Source: JBBDXA01 sp040902585
Lineage (GTDB): Bacteria; Planctomycetota; Phycisphaerae; Phycisphaerales; Phycisphaeraceae
Assembly (NCBI GenBank): GCA_040902585.1
Contig: JBBDXA010000134.1
Coordinates: 1-26,989 of the forward strand
Direction of reading: 5' to 3'
DNA: 26,989 nt
The notes beneath the pieces are model-generated. The model did not search any database. It was not told the origin of the DNA and worked only from the letters and a program-made list of their open reading frames with translations. Position 1 is the stretch's first letter, and each line of letters opens with the position of its first letter. Made by a program: the position numbers and the translations under genes. Below, one piece after another: positions 1-9,000 of the stretch.

Positions 1-69
1 CGGTTCGGCATTCGGCGAGCTGCTGCTAAACTCTAATCTTTCCACTCAGGAGCGAAGCCGTGCGCAATC

Positions 70-94
70 AGCACCACCCTGTCGGGATGGTGCT
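70..94. repeat. 25-bp palindromic element, copy 1 (intergenic)
   Basis: A near-perfect hairpin: left arm AGCACCACCC, loop TGTCG, right arm GGATGGTGCT (10 pairs including one G-T). It lies 86 bp before the ATG of the first gene. The same 25 bases occur identically at 6459-6483 inside dnaE, and two diverged copies lie in the GH15 gene. One plus-strand frame through this copy reads APPCRDGAP, the peptide also encoded by the second GH15 copy. Confidence 0.85.
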
Positions 95-179
95 CCCCTG
101 CGGGAATCTGCCCATTTCACATACACTGAGCGATTGCAACCGGGGCATGTCGACGCATCATCCTTTGGAGGTCGGTGTC

Positions 180-3100
180 ATGATTCGCACTCACTTCGGC
201 CGCGCCCTGTTTCTCGCCGCGCTCGCGCTCGTCGCCTGCAATTCCAACCCCGCCGTCGCCGCGGAAGACGCGAAGCAACTCGCCGCCGAGCTCTACCGCG
301 AGTCCGGTGTCCGCGGCGGCCTGGTCGCGCACCTCAACTGCGGCGACGGCACGCTCACGGCAGCCTTGCGTCTCAACGATTCCTACCTCGTTCACGGTCT
401 GACGAAAAGCGCGGACGATCTCACCAAAGCCCGCAAGACGATTCAATCCCTCGGCATCTACGGCAACGTCAGCGTCGATCGCATGACAGGGCAGGCGGCT
501 GACACACTGCCCTACGCCGACAACACGGTGAACTTCCTCGTCTCCGATGGTTCCATCGCCGTGACGAACGATGAAGTCCTGCGGGTGCTCGTGCCCAAAG
601 GCGTTGCGCTCATTCAAAAGAACGGCAAGTGGGACCGCACCGTCAAGCCGATGCCCGGCAACACGGATGAGTGGACGCACTACTTTCACGGGCCTGACGG
701 CAATGCCGTGGCGAAGGATTCGGCTGTCGATCTGCCGCGGCATCTCCAGTGGCTCGGCGGCCCGCGCTGGTCGCGCCATCACGACCGCATGGCCAGCATG
801 AGCGCGATGGTGTCGAGCAACGGCCGCATGTTCTACATCATGGATGAAGGCTCGCGCGTCTCGATTCTGCTCCCGCCCAAGTGGATGCTCAAATCGCGCG
901 ATGCCTACAACGGCGTGCCTTTGTGGGAACGAGACATCAAGAACTGGCACACGCATCTTTTCCCTTTGAAAAGCGGGCCGACGCAGCTTGCCCGTCGTCT
1001 CGTCTCGGCTGGCGATCGCGTGTACGTCACGCTGGGTATCGATGATCCCGTCACGCAGCTTGACGCGGCCACGGGCGAAACGATTCGCGTGTACGAAGAG
1101 ACCAAGGGCGCGGAAGAGATCCTCGAAAAGGATGGCATGCTCTACATTCTCGCGGCGAATGAGCCCTGGCCGATGCCCGACTACGCGACGGATGAGAAGA
1201 TCGGCCCGCGCACGATGGGTCGCGCCGAAGGCTGGGAGACACGCTCGCGCAGGCTCGTCGTCGTCGAAGCGGAGACCGGCAAGGTGCTCTGGAGCAAGGA
1301 CCGCAAGGTGTTGCCGCTTTCCCTTTCCACCGATGGCACGCACCTTCTCTTTCACGATGGCGAGAACGTGGTCAGCGTGAATCCGAAGACCGGCGCCGAA
1401 ATCTGGAAGACACCGGCAGGGCGGCGCACCGTCATCACCACCAACATCAGCCCGCGCCTGCTTCTCTATAAAGATGTCGTGCTCTTCGCCGGCGGCGACC
1501 GCATGATGCACAGCTTCGACCTGAAGACCGGCACCGAACGCTGGAAAGCCCCGCACGATCAGTCCGGGTACATGTCCCCTGAAGACCTGCTTGTCACCGG
1601 CGGCCTCGTCTGGACCGCGCCCACCACCAAGACGCAGGACACCGGCGCCTTCACCGGCCGCGACCCGCAGACCGGCGAAGTGAAAATCACCTTCCCGCCT
1701 GATGTCTCGACGTATTGGTTCCATCACCGCTGCCATATCGCCAAGGCCACCGACCGCTTCATCCTCCCTTCGCGCACCGGCATCGAGTTCGTCGATTTCA
1801 AATCCAAAGACTGGACGATCAACCACTGGGTGCGCGGCGGCTGCCTCTACGGCGTCCTCCCGTGCAACGGCCTGCTCTACGCCCCGCCCAATGACTGCGC
1901 CTGTTTCCCCGAGGCGAAGCTCTACGGCATCAACGCGTTGGCGCCGGTGTCCGCTTCGCGTTCCGTGGCGAGCAAGTTGCGCGCAGGCAGTCGGATTGAG
2001 AAAGGCCCGGCGTACGACGAACCTATGACCGACTTCACCGCCGGCAAGGACGATTGGCCGACTTACCGCGCGACGAATGATCGCTCCGGCTTCACGAAGC
2101 AGGTCGTGCCCGCCTCCGTCGAAAAGAAATGGGAAGCGAAACTGGGCGGCAGGCTTTCAAGTCTCGTCGTCGCCAACGGCCGCGTCTACGTTGCTCAGCC
2201 TGATGCCCATCAGGTGCATGCGCTGGACCAGGGGACGGGCGAAGTCGTGTGGAGCTACACCGCAGGCGCTCGCGTCGATTCGCCGCCGACGATCTACAAA
2301 GGCCGCGTGCTCTTCGGCTCGAACGATGGCTTCGTGTACTGCCTTCGCGAAAGCGATGGTGCGCTGGCCTGGCGCTTCCGCGCCGCGCCGACGGACCTGC
2401 GCATCATCGTCTTCGAGCAGCTTGAATCGGTCTGGCCGGTGCATGGCAACATTCTCGTGCAGAATGACGCAGCTTACTTTGCATGCGGGCGGTCCATCTT
2501 CCTCGATGGCGGGCTTCGCCTGTTCAAACTCGACCCGGCGACGGGCAGGATTCTCGCAGAGCAGGTGATGGACGATAAAGATCCTGAAACAGGCAAGGAC
2601 ATCCAGTCGCGCTCGCAGACGCTTCAGATGCCCGTGGGTTTGCCGGACATTCTTTCCAGCGACGGCAAGCACGTGTATATGCGCTCGCAGCGGATGGATC
2701 TCGATGGCAAGCGACAGGAGATCGGCCCGGTTTCAGGCAACACGCAGGTGCAGGGCAGCGCCCAGCAGGGCGAAGGAGCGCATCTTTTTTCACCCAGCGG
2801 TTTCCTCGATGACACCTGGTTCCACCGCGCGTACTGGGTCTTCGGCAAGAACTTCGCGGGCAGCCACAGCGGCTATTTTCAGGCGGGCAAGTACGCCCCG
2901 GCCGGGCGCGTGCTGGTGTTCAATGAGGAGCATGTCTTCGGCTTCGGCCGCAAGCCGGAGTTCTACAAGTGGACCACGCCGCTGGAGCATCAGCTTTTCT
3001 CGACTTCGCGCAAGGCCCCGGAAGCACCCAAGCCCGGCGGGCAGGTGCTCAACACCACCGGCATGATCGCGTTCACTAACAGCAAGAGCCTCGACCCTGC

Positions 3101-4091
3101 GGGCAAGGCCATCGCGGTCGAAGCGTGGGTGAAGGCGGAGGGGCCCAACGGCGTGATCCTCGCCCGCGGCGGTCCGCTCAACGGCTACGCGCTGATCCTG
3201 CAGCAGGGCAAACCGCAGTGGCTGGTGCGCAGCGATTCGAAGCTTTATAAGGCCGCGTCGGACAAGGGCCGCATCGTCAACCAGTGGACGCACCTCGTCG
3301 GCGTGCTGACGAAGGACGGCAAGGCGGAGCTGTATGTGAACGGCGAGCTGGCGGTGCGCATCGACGCGGTTCTGATCGCGGCGGAGCCAAAGCAGACGAT
3401 GGAAATCGGCGACGACGCGGGCAGCACGGTGGGCGAATACACCACGCCGCTGCCGTTCGCGGGGTTGATCGATGAAGTGAACATCTATCACGGCGAGGTG
3501 ACGGCGAAGGAGATCGCCGCGCGAGCACAGGGGCCCGAGAAGGGCAAGATCGCGGCGGCCAACGTGCTCAAGCTTTCGTTTGATGAGAGCAACGCGAGTG
3601 ATGCTTCAGGCAACCGCAACAACGGCCAGGCTAAAGGCATCGCGTCAGCGGAAGGGCAGTTCGGCAAGGCGATGAAGTTCGCTGGAAGCCCCACCCGCAA
3701 GGGTGCGGGCCGGCCCGGCAACCCGCAGCCCGGCGGGTACTACGTGAAAAAGGACTGGAATACCGATGTGCCCATCATGGTGCAGGGCATCGTGCTGGCG
3801 GATCAGACGCTGTTCATCGCCGGCGCTCCGGACCTGATCGATGAGACGAAAGCATGGGCCCAGCTCACGCAGGGCAACCAGGAAACGATCAAGCAGATGC
3901 ACGAACAGAACGATGCGCTGGCGGGCAAGAAGGGCGGCATCCTCTGGGCGGTCGATGCGCGAAGCGGCGATCGGCTGGCGGAAATCAAGCTCGACTCGCT
4001 GCCGGTATGGGACGGCCTGATCGCGGCCCAGGGCTCGCTCTACATGGCGACGCAGGATGGAAGGATTATTCGCATGAGCGGGGAAAAGTGA
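180..4091 (+). CDS. Giant exported PQQ-like beta-propeller protein with LamG domain
   Basis: A 1303-residue exported protein. ATG 180 is chosen because GGAGGT lies 7 bases upstream and the next residues form a signal sequence ending in the lipobox L17-V-A-C20, so an anchored lipoprotein is likely. An AVAA site at 25-28 would allow ordinary Sec cleavage instead. Residues about 34-160 resemble a class I methyltransferase with a degenerate motif I (HLNCGDG, 51-57). Residues about 200-575 and 627-927 carry repeated quinoprotein-like blades such as AATGETIRVYE, TGKVLWSKD and TGEVVWSY. Residues about 954-1127 form a LamG/concanavalin-like jellyroll (AVEAWVKAEGPNG, GLIDEVNIYHGE). The last 110 residues return to propeller-like strands. 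The substrate is unknown; such proteins are common in planctomycetes. Real PQQ binding is not shown, and the methyltransferase-like part may be inactive. The frame is open from 60, but that extension lacks a ribosome site. Confidence 0.88.
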   Translation: MIRTHFGRALFLAALALVACNSNPAVAAEDAKQLAAELYRESGVRGGLVAHLNCGDGTLTAALRLNDSYLVHGLTKSADDLTKARKTIQSLGIYGNVSVDRMTGQAADTLPYADNTVNFLVSDGSIAVTNDEVLRVLVPKGVALIQKNGKWDRTVKPMPGNTDEWTHYFHGPDGNAVAKDSAVDLPRHLQWLGGPRWSRHHDRMASMSAMVSSNGRMFYIMDEGSRVSILLPPKWMLKSRDAYNGVPLWERDIKNWHTHLFPLKSGPTQLARRLVSAGDRVYVTLGIDDPVTQLDAATGETIRVYEETKGAEEILEKDGMLYILAANEPWPMPDYATDEKIGPRTMGRAEGWETRSRRLVVVEAETGKVLWSKDRKVLPLSLSTDGTHLLFHDGENVVSVNPKTGAEIWKTPAGRRTVITTNISPRLLLYKDVVLFAGGDRMMHSFDLKTGTERWKAPHDQSGYMSPEDLLVTGGLVWTAPTTKTQDTGAFTGRDPQTGEVKITFPPDVSTYWFHHRCHIAKATDRFILPSRTGIEFVDFKSKDWTINHWVRGGCLYGVLPCNGLLYAPPNDCACFPEAKLYGINALAPVSASRSVASKLRAGSRIEKGPAYDEPMTDFTAGKDDWPTYRATNDRSGFTKQVVPASVEKKWEAKLGGRLSSLVVANGRVYVAQPDAHQVHALDQGTGEVVWSYTAGARVDSPPTIYKGRVLFGSNDGFVYCLRESDGALAWRFRAAPTDLRIIVFEQLESVWPVHGNILVQNDAAYFACGRSIFLDGGLRLFKLDPATGRILAEQVMDDKDPETGKDIQSRSQTLQMPVGLPDILSSDGKHVYMRSQRMDLDGKRQEIGPVSGNTQVQGSAQQGEGAHLFSPSGFLDDTWFHRAYWVFGKNFAGSHSGYFQAGKYAPAGRVLVFNEEHVFGFGRKPEFYKWTTPLEHQLFSTSRKAPEAPKPGGQVLNTTGMIAFTNSKSLDPAGKAIAVEAWVKAEGPNGVILARGGPLNGYALILQQGKPQWLVRSDSKLYKAASDKGRIVNQWTHLVGVLTKDGKAELYVNGELAVRIDAVLIAAEPKQTMEIGDDAGSTVGEYTTPLPFAGLIDEVNIYHGEVTAKEIAARAQGPEKGKIAAANVLKLSFDESNASDASGNRNNGQAKGIASAEGQFGKAMKFAGSPTRKGAGRPGNPQPGGYYVKKDWNTDVPIMVQGIVLADQTLFIAGAPDLIDETKAWAQLTQGNQETIKQMHEQNDALAGKKGGILWAVDARSGDRLAEIKLDSLPVWDGLIAAQGSLYMATQDGRIIRMSGEK

Positions 4092-4141
4092 GTGATGCAT
4101 GACATGGCACGACCTTGAGGCATTGATGAATGGAATGAAAA

Positions 4142-4165
4142 AACCCCCGGCACAAGGCGGGGGTT
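4142..4165 (-). terminator. Intrinsic terminator between convergent genes
   Basis: The 8-bp stem AACCCCCG/CGGGGGTT has an 8-base loop. Read on the minus strand the stem runs into TTTTTT, a canonical intrinsic terminator for the oxidoreductase that ends at 4214. Read on the plus strand it is followed only by TTATT, so it may also end the giant propeller transcript, less efficiently. Confidence 0.85.
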
Positions 4166-4213
4166 ATTGAATGATGCACGATGGGTCGCAGGGATTTGAA
4201 ACGGTCGCGATTC

Positions 4214-5698
4214 TCACACATTCAACTCAATCGGCAGCTTCCAGCCCTTGCGGTATTCGTGATGCACGAAGCCGTTGGCGGCCTTGCTGTTGGGCGAGCG
4301 CATCTTCGGGCCGTCCCACTTGATCGCATCGCCGGGCACGCGCATGGCCAGGTTGCCCAGGAGGATGATCTCCGTGAAGTAGGCTGAGTACTCGAAGTTA
4401 CTCATCGCCAGGTCGGGCTTGTTTTCGCGGATCGCCGCCAGCCATTCATTGGTCTGGTTCTGGTCGTCGCCGCCGCCCTTGTGGCGGGGGAGCCAGGGCT
4501 TGGGGGCGTGCTTCTTGTAGTCGCCGGGAAACTTTTCAGCGGGCAGGAGAACGATCGCATCGCCGTAGTCGCCAGGCGAGTAGAGCGCGCCCTTGGTGCC
4601 GATGAACAGCGAGCCGCTGTTGCTCTTGGCCTTTTTCAGTTCAGCGCCGAGCTTCGCGTCGACCTTCGCAGCCGCGTCGGCGTACTGCTTCTCGCTGTCG
4701 GGCAGGTGGCCCTGACGGGTGTTGCCATCGTACCAGTGCAGCGTCACGGCAGGCAGTTCCTTGCCGGTCTTCACGACCTTGCGGGCGGGGAACTCGTAGA
4801 CGATGCGCGACCACTCCGGCGGCGTCACTTCGTACACCGCGGGCACCGTCGCCTGCACCGAAGTCGGATATTCGAGACTCAGCGCCCAGAAAGGCAGGTT
4901 CATCGTGTGACAGGCCATATCGCCCAGCGCCCCGGTCCCGAAATCCCAGAACCCGCGCCAGATGAAGTGGCCGTACGCGCCGTTGAAGGGCCGCATCGAT
5001 TGCGGGCCGATCCAGACGTCATAGTTCCAGCCTCCTGGAGCCTTGGCGCCTTTGCCCTCTTCAAACTTCTTGGTCATCTCCGCGCCCTGCGGCCAGACCG
5101 GACGGTTCGACCACACGTGGACTTCCTTCACGTCGCCGATGATGCCCTCTTGAATGATCTCGACACCGGTGCGCAGCGAGTCGCGGCTGGTGCCCTGATT
5201 GCCCATCTGCGTGCAGACGCCCTTGTCGGCGGCGAGCTTGCGCAGGATGCGGGCTTCGTACACCGTGTGCGTCAGCGGCTTCTGCACGTAGGCGTGCTTG
5301 CCGAGGGCGATCGCAGTGGCGGCGGCGATGGCGTGGAAATGGTCAGGCGTGGAGACGGTGACCGCGTCGATCTCTTTGTGCTGCTTGTCGAGCATCACGC
5401 GGAAGTCGTCGTAGACAGTCGGCTTGCGGCCGTCACGGGCCTTGGCGACATCGTTGGCCAGCGAGGCGGCGCGGCCGGAGTCGATGTCCGCGCCGGCGAC
5501 GACCTCTTCGCCCGCGTTGATGCACTTCATGATGTCGCTTTGCCCCTTGCCGCCGCAGCCGATGCCGGCCACACGGATCTTGTCATTCGCGCCCAGGACG
5601 CTTCGCGACAGGTTGGGCAGCAGCACGAGGCCGCCCGTCGCCAGGGCCGAGCCGTAGACGAATCGCCGGCGAGTGATTTTTTTCGATAGACGTGACAT
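4214..5698 (-). CDS. Tat-exported Gfo/Idh/MocA-family oxidoreductase
   Basis: A 494-residue NAD(P)-dependent oxidoreductase of the Gfo/Idh/MocA family, which interconverts hydroxyl and keto groups on sugars or cyclitols. The start at 5698 has AGGAGAG 7 bases upstream and begins a twin-arginine signal (R10-R-R-F, then a hydrophobic stretch to about residue 30). Export by Tat implies folding with bound cofactor in the cytoplasm and work in the periplasm. The Rossmann motif GIGCGGKG is at residues 45-52. The usual EKP active-site triad reads Q139-K140-P141, keeping the lysine. The segment DFGTGALGDMACH, typical of planctomycete members, carries the likely catalytic histidine. The frame stays open upstream to 6136, but that part has no signal and no ribosome site. 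It appears monocistronic. The substrate cannot be told from sequence. Confidence 0.9.
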   Translation of the reverse strand: MSRLSKKITRRRFVYGSALATGGLVLLPNLSRSVLGANDKIRVAGIGCGGKGQSDIMKCINAGEEVVAGADIDSGRAASLANDVAKARDGRKPTVYDDFRVMLDKQHKEIDAVTVSTPDHFHAIAAATAIALGKHAYVQKPLTHTVYEARILRKLAADKGVCTQMGNQGTSRDSLRTGVEIIQEGIIGDVKEVHVWSNRPVWPQGAEMTKKFEEGKGAKAPGGWNYDVWIGPQSMRPFNGAYGHFIWRGFWDFGTGALGDMACHTMNLPFWALSLEYPTSVQATVPAVYEVTPPEWSRIVYEFPARKVVKTGKELPAVTLHWYDGNTRQGHLPDSEKQYADAAAKVDAKLGAELKKAKSNSGSLFIGTKGALYSPGDYGDAIVLLPAEKFPGDYKKHAPKPWLPRHKGGGDDQNQTNEWLAAIRENKPDLAMSNFEYSAYFTEIILLGNLAMRVPGDAIKWDGPKMRSPNSKAANGFVHHEYRKGWKLPIELNV

Positions 5699-6056
5699 GA
5701 GCAGACTCTCCTGGGGGTTGAACCTTCGCTGTGGGGCGAGGATGGGGGCTGGGAGTGATTGACCGAATCCAACGGATCGTAACAACCCCGACTCCGCCCT
5801 GCGATCAGGGCTCCACCGAGCCGGGCCGTTCATGATACTGCGCGGGGGCATTGCGCCAATCGGCCTAACGCAGGATTTGCAGGGAGGTCGATTCAATCCT
5901 GAACGGCAAACCTGACACCAACGGGGGGCAGGTGGGTCTGAAACCAAGCCCGATGGCGAGGTCCGCCGAGCCGTCGGGGTCTTGGTGCCGTCATTAAATT
6001 GGGAGATACCCCGACGGCTCGAAGACTCGCCATCGGGCTTGAAAGTAGGGAGACGG
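5699..6056. other. 358-bp gene-free gap between dnaE and the oxidoreductase
   Basis: No supported gene lies here. It holds a perfect small hairpin at 5796-5811 (GCCCTG, loop CGAT, CAGGGC), which could be an operator or terminator, and the large inverted repeat at 5946-6040. The promoter of the minus-strand oxidoreductase should also lie here, but I could not pick convincing -35/-10 hexamers. Confidence 0.7.
5946..6040. repeat. Long interrupted inverted repeat downstream of dnaE
   Basis: Two arms of about 34 bases face each other across a 26-base centre. The outer half pairs AAGCCCGATGGCGAG with CTCGCCATCGGGCTT; the inner half pairs CGAGCCGTCGGGGT with ACCCCGACGGCTCG. The only asymmetry is a short bulge between the halves. 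It starts 17 bases past the dnaE stop, so it may work as its terminator or 3' mRNA hairpin. It has no T-tract, which fits a mobile palindromic repeat better than a plain terminator. Confidence 0.8.
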
Positions 6057-9000
6057 TCAATACCGATCGATGCTCGCGCAGTATTCATCTTCATCGCTGC
6101 CCGCCGGCGTAATCCGCGCCTGCACCGCGCTGTCATCGTGCATCACGCGGCTGGCGGCGGGCGAACGAAGCAATCGCGGCGGGCCCACAAGCTGACAGCA
6201 GTCCGGCGTGCCCAGCACCGTCGCCACGCGAGCCGGCAGATCACCATCCGCCTTCACGCGCAACCCCTGCACGCGCAGCGTCACCACCTGCCCGGCCTGA
6301 TGCACTTCGAGGAACACCTCGCAGCTTCCGCCCGAGCCGTTGGCCGCGGCCTGACGCAGGAGCTCTTTGAGCTTGCGGAGTGAGCCGTTGTAGATCGAGG
6401 TGTCATCGGCGGTGGCAGCGGTGGGGGCGTCGGGTGCGGTGGGTGATGGTGCGCCAATAGCACCACCCTGTCGGGATGGTGCTCTCAGAATAATCCGCAC
6501 GCCTTGCGCCAGTTCCTTTGCAGCCTGCTTCGCGTCGATCACCGAGTTGATGATGATGTTCGGGCTCTCGCGTTTGCGATCGACTTTGCCCTTGATGAAC
6601 ACGACGCGATCGGTTGTCAGCAGCGGGGCGTAGGTCGCGTAGGTCTCGCTGAAGGCGACGCCTTCGATGTGGGCCGCCCCGTCGTCGATGGCGATCATTG
6701 CCATCTTCTGCCCGGCGCTGCGGCCGTTCTTGGTCACGACTGTCTTCACCCGTGTGAGCATGCCGCCGAGGATCACCTCGACGCCGGCCGAGAGCTTCTG
6801 CACCTCGGCCACGCTCGTGTTGCTGAAACGTACCAAGGCATCACGGTGATCATTCAAAGGATGACTCGATACGAAGAAGCCCAGCACGCTCTTCTCAAAC
6901 GCCAGCGAATCCGTCGGAGCCCAGGCCGGCACCTCAGGCAGCATTGTCTCCACCTTTTTCACGTTCGCCTTCGTCTCCTTCTCGACCACCGCGCCGAAAA
7001 GAAAATCCTCACTCGTCCGCAGCGCCGCATCCTGCGCCCCGCGCTTGAGGGCATCCTCAATTACGGAAACCATCGCGGCCCGCTTCTCCAGCCCGTGCGC
7101 CCCGTCGAACGCCCCGCACTTGATCAGGGCTTCAATCACCGAACGGTTCACCACGCCCGGCGGCACGCGCTCACAGAAATCGTAAAGGCTCTTGAACGGT
7201 CCGCCGCCCGCCTTGTCGCGCGCTTCGATGATGCCCAGAATCGCCTTTTCGCCCACGCCTTTGACCGCACTCAAGCCGAAACGAATGTGCCCACGCGACG
7301 GGTCCTTCGCTTCGCCCTTATCAAACACCACCGTAAAACCCACCTGCGACAGGTTGATATCCGGCGGCTTCACATCAATGCCTCTTCTCCCATCGGGCAA
7401 CATCACCTTCCGGCATTCGTTCATGTACTCGACGACCTTATCAATACTCACCGACTCGAACGTGAGCACCGCAGCCATGTATTGAAGCGGGAAGTAGGTT
7501 TTCAGATACGCCGTTTGATACGCGACGATCGAGTAACCCGTCGAGTGCGACTTATTGAAGCCATAACCCGCGAACTTCAAAATGAGTTCGAAAAGCTCCG
7601 CCGCTTGCGGCTTAGCGAGCCCCTTCTTCTGCGCCCCTTCGATGAACTTCTCGCGATACGAGTCGATCTTGTCCTGCTGCTTTTTGCTGATCGCCTTGAT
7701 GAGCGTGTAGGCGGCGCGGAGGGGAATGTCGCCCAGCTTGTGGACGATGAGCATCACCTGCTCCTGATAGACCATGATGCCATAGGTCTCGGCGGTGATC
7801 TCATCCACGATCGGGTGAACCTTCGGGACGGCTTTGCGTTTGTGCTTGCGATCGTTGAAGTCCGGGATGAGGTCCATCGGACCGGGGCGGTAGAGGGCGT
7901 TGGCGGCGATGAGGTCTTCCAGGCGATCGGGCTTCATGCCCATGAGCAGGCCGCGCATGCCTTCGGATTCAAACTGAAACACGCCCGCGGTTTCGCCCCT
8001 TCTAAATAGATCAAGCACGCGCTGATCATCGAACGTGAGGCGGTCGAGATCGAGTACATCAAAGCCCAGGGATGGCAATCCCTGGGCTTTGCGCCCGTTG
8101 TTCACGGCATTCTGAATCGTCTCTTCATTGAACGACTTGCGAATGAGTTCCTTGGCGCGCTCGACAATCGATAGCGTGCGCAGCCCGAGGAAGTCCATCT
8201 TGAGCAGGCCCATCTTCTCGCACGTCGGGCCATCCCATTGCGTCACCACCTGATCGGTACCTGACGGTTGATACAGCGGAACGATATTGTCCAACGGCTG
8301 CGTGGCGATGATCACACCCGCGGCATGGACACCCGCATGGCGCGTCAACCCTTCGAGCCGTTTGGCGGTATCGATCATCTCGCGGATCGGGCCGTTGGCG
8401 TTGTAAAGCGTCTTGAGGTCCGGCACCTGTTCGAGGGCGCTGGTGATCGTCGTCTGCAAGCCGTCGCCGACGAGTTTGCAGACCTTGTCCACGTCATCGA
8501 GCCCGATGTTCAGCACGCGGCTGACATCACGGATCGCCGCGCGGGCCTTAAGCGTTCCGAAGGTGATGATCTGGGCGACGTGGCCGTATTTGTCGCGGAC
8601 GTAATCGATGATCTCCTGCCGGCCATCCTGGCACATATCGATATCGATATCAGGATATTCGCTGCGGTCCGGGTCCGTGAATCGCTCAAAAAGCAGGCCG
8701 TATTGAATGGGGCAGGCGTTGGACAGGCCGAGCACGTAGCCGACCATCGTGCCGACGCCTGAGCCACGGGCGTTGGCGGGGATGCCGCGACGGCGGGCTT
8801 CATTCACGAAGTCCCACACGATGAGAAAATACGCGCTGATATTTTTGTCCGCGAGAATTTTCAGCTCGCGTTCGAGGCGATCGCGATGCGCAGGCGTGAT
8901 GCCCTTCTCGCCGTAACGCCAGATCGCCCCGGCCTCGGCGAGGTCGCGCAGCGCCGCATCGCAGCGGGACTTCAATTCCTCCGGCGTGATCGCTTTGTCA

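Noticed and set aside
60..179. GTG start at 60 adding 40 residues to the giant propeller protein
   Set aside because: The extension runs through the palindromic repeat, has no ribosome site and would bury the lipobox signal that begins at the ATG at 180.
2..502. Possible upstream gene running into the window in plus frame 2
   Set aside because: The frame is open but overlaps the propeller gene for over 300 bases, and its translation is Arg/Ser-rich; no domain is seen. A true gene end before base 36 in another frame cannot be excluded.
117..1826. 569-codon open frame on the minus strand opposite the propeller gene
   Set aside because: It is Arg/Ala/His-rich and has no recognisable domain; a shadow of GC-biased third positions.
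4481..5689. 402-codon plus-strand frame opposite the oxidoreductase
   Set aside because: The opposite strand encodes a clear Gfo/Idh protein with Tat signal; this frame has no motif or ribosome site.
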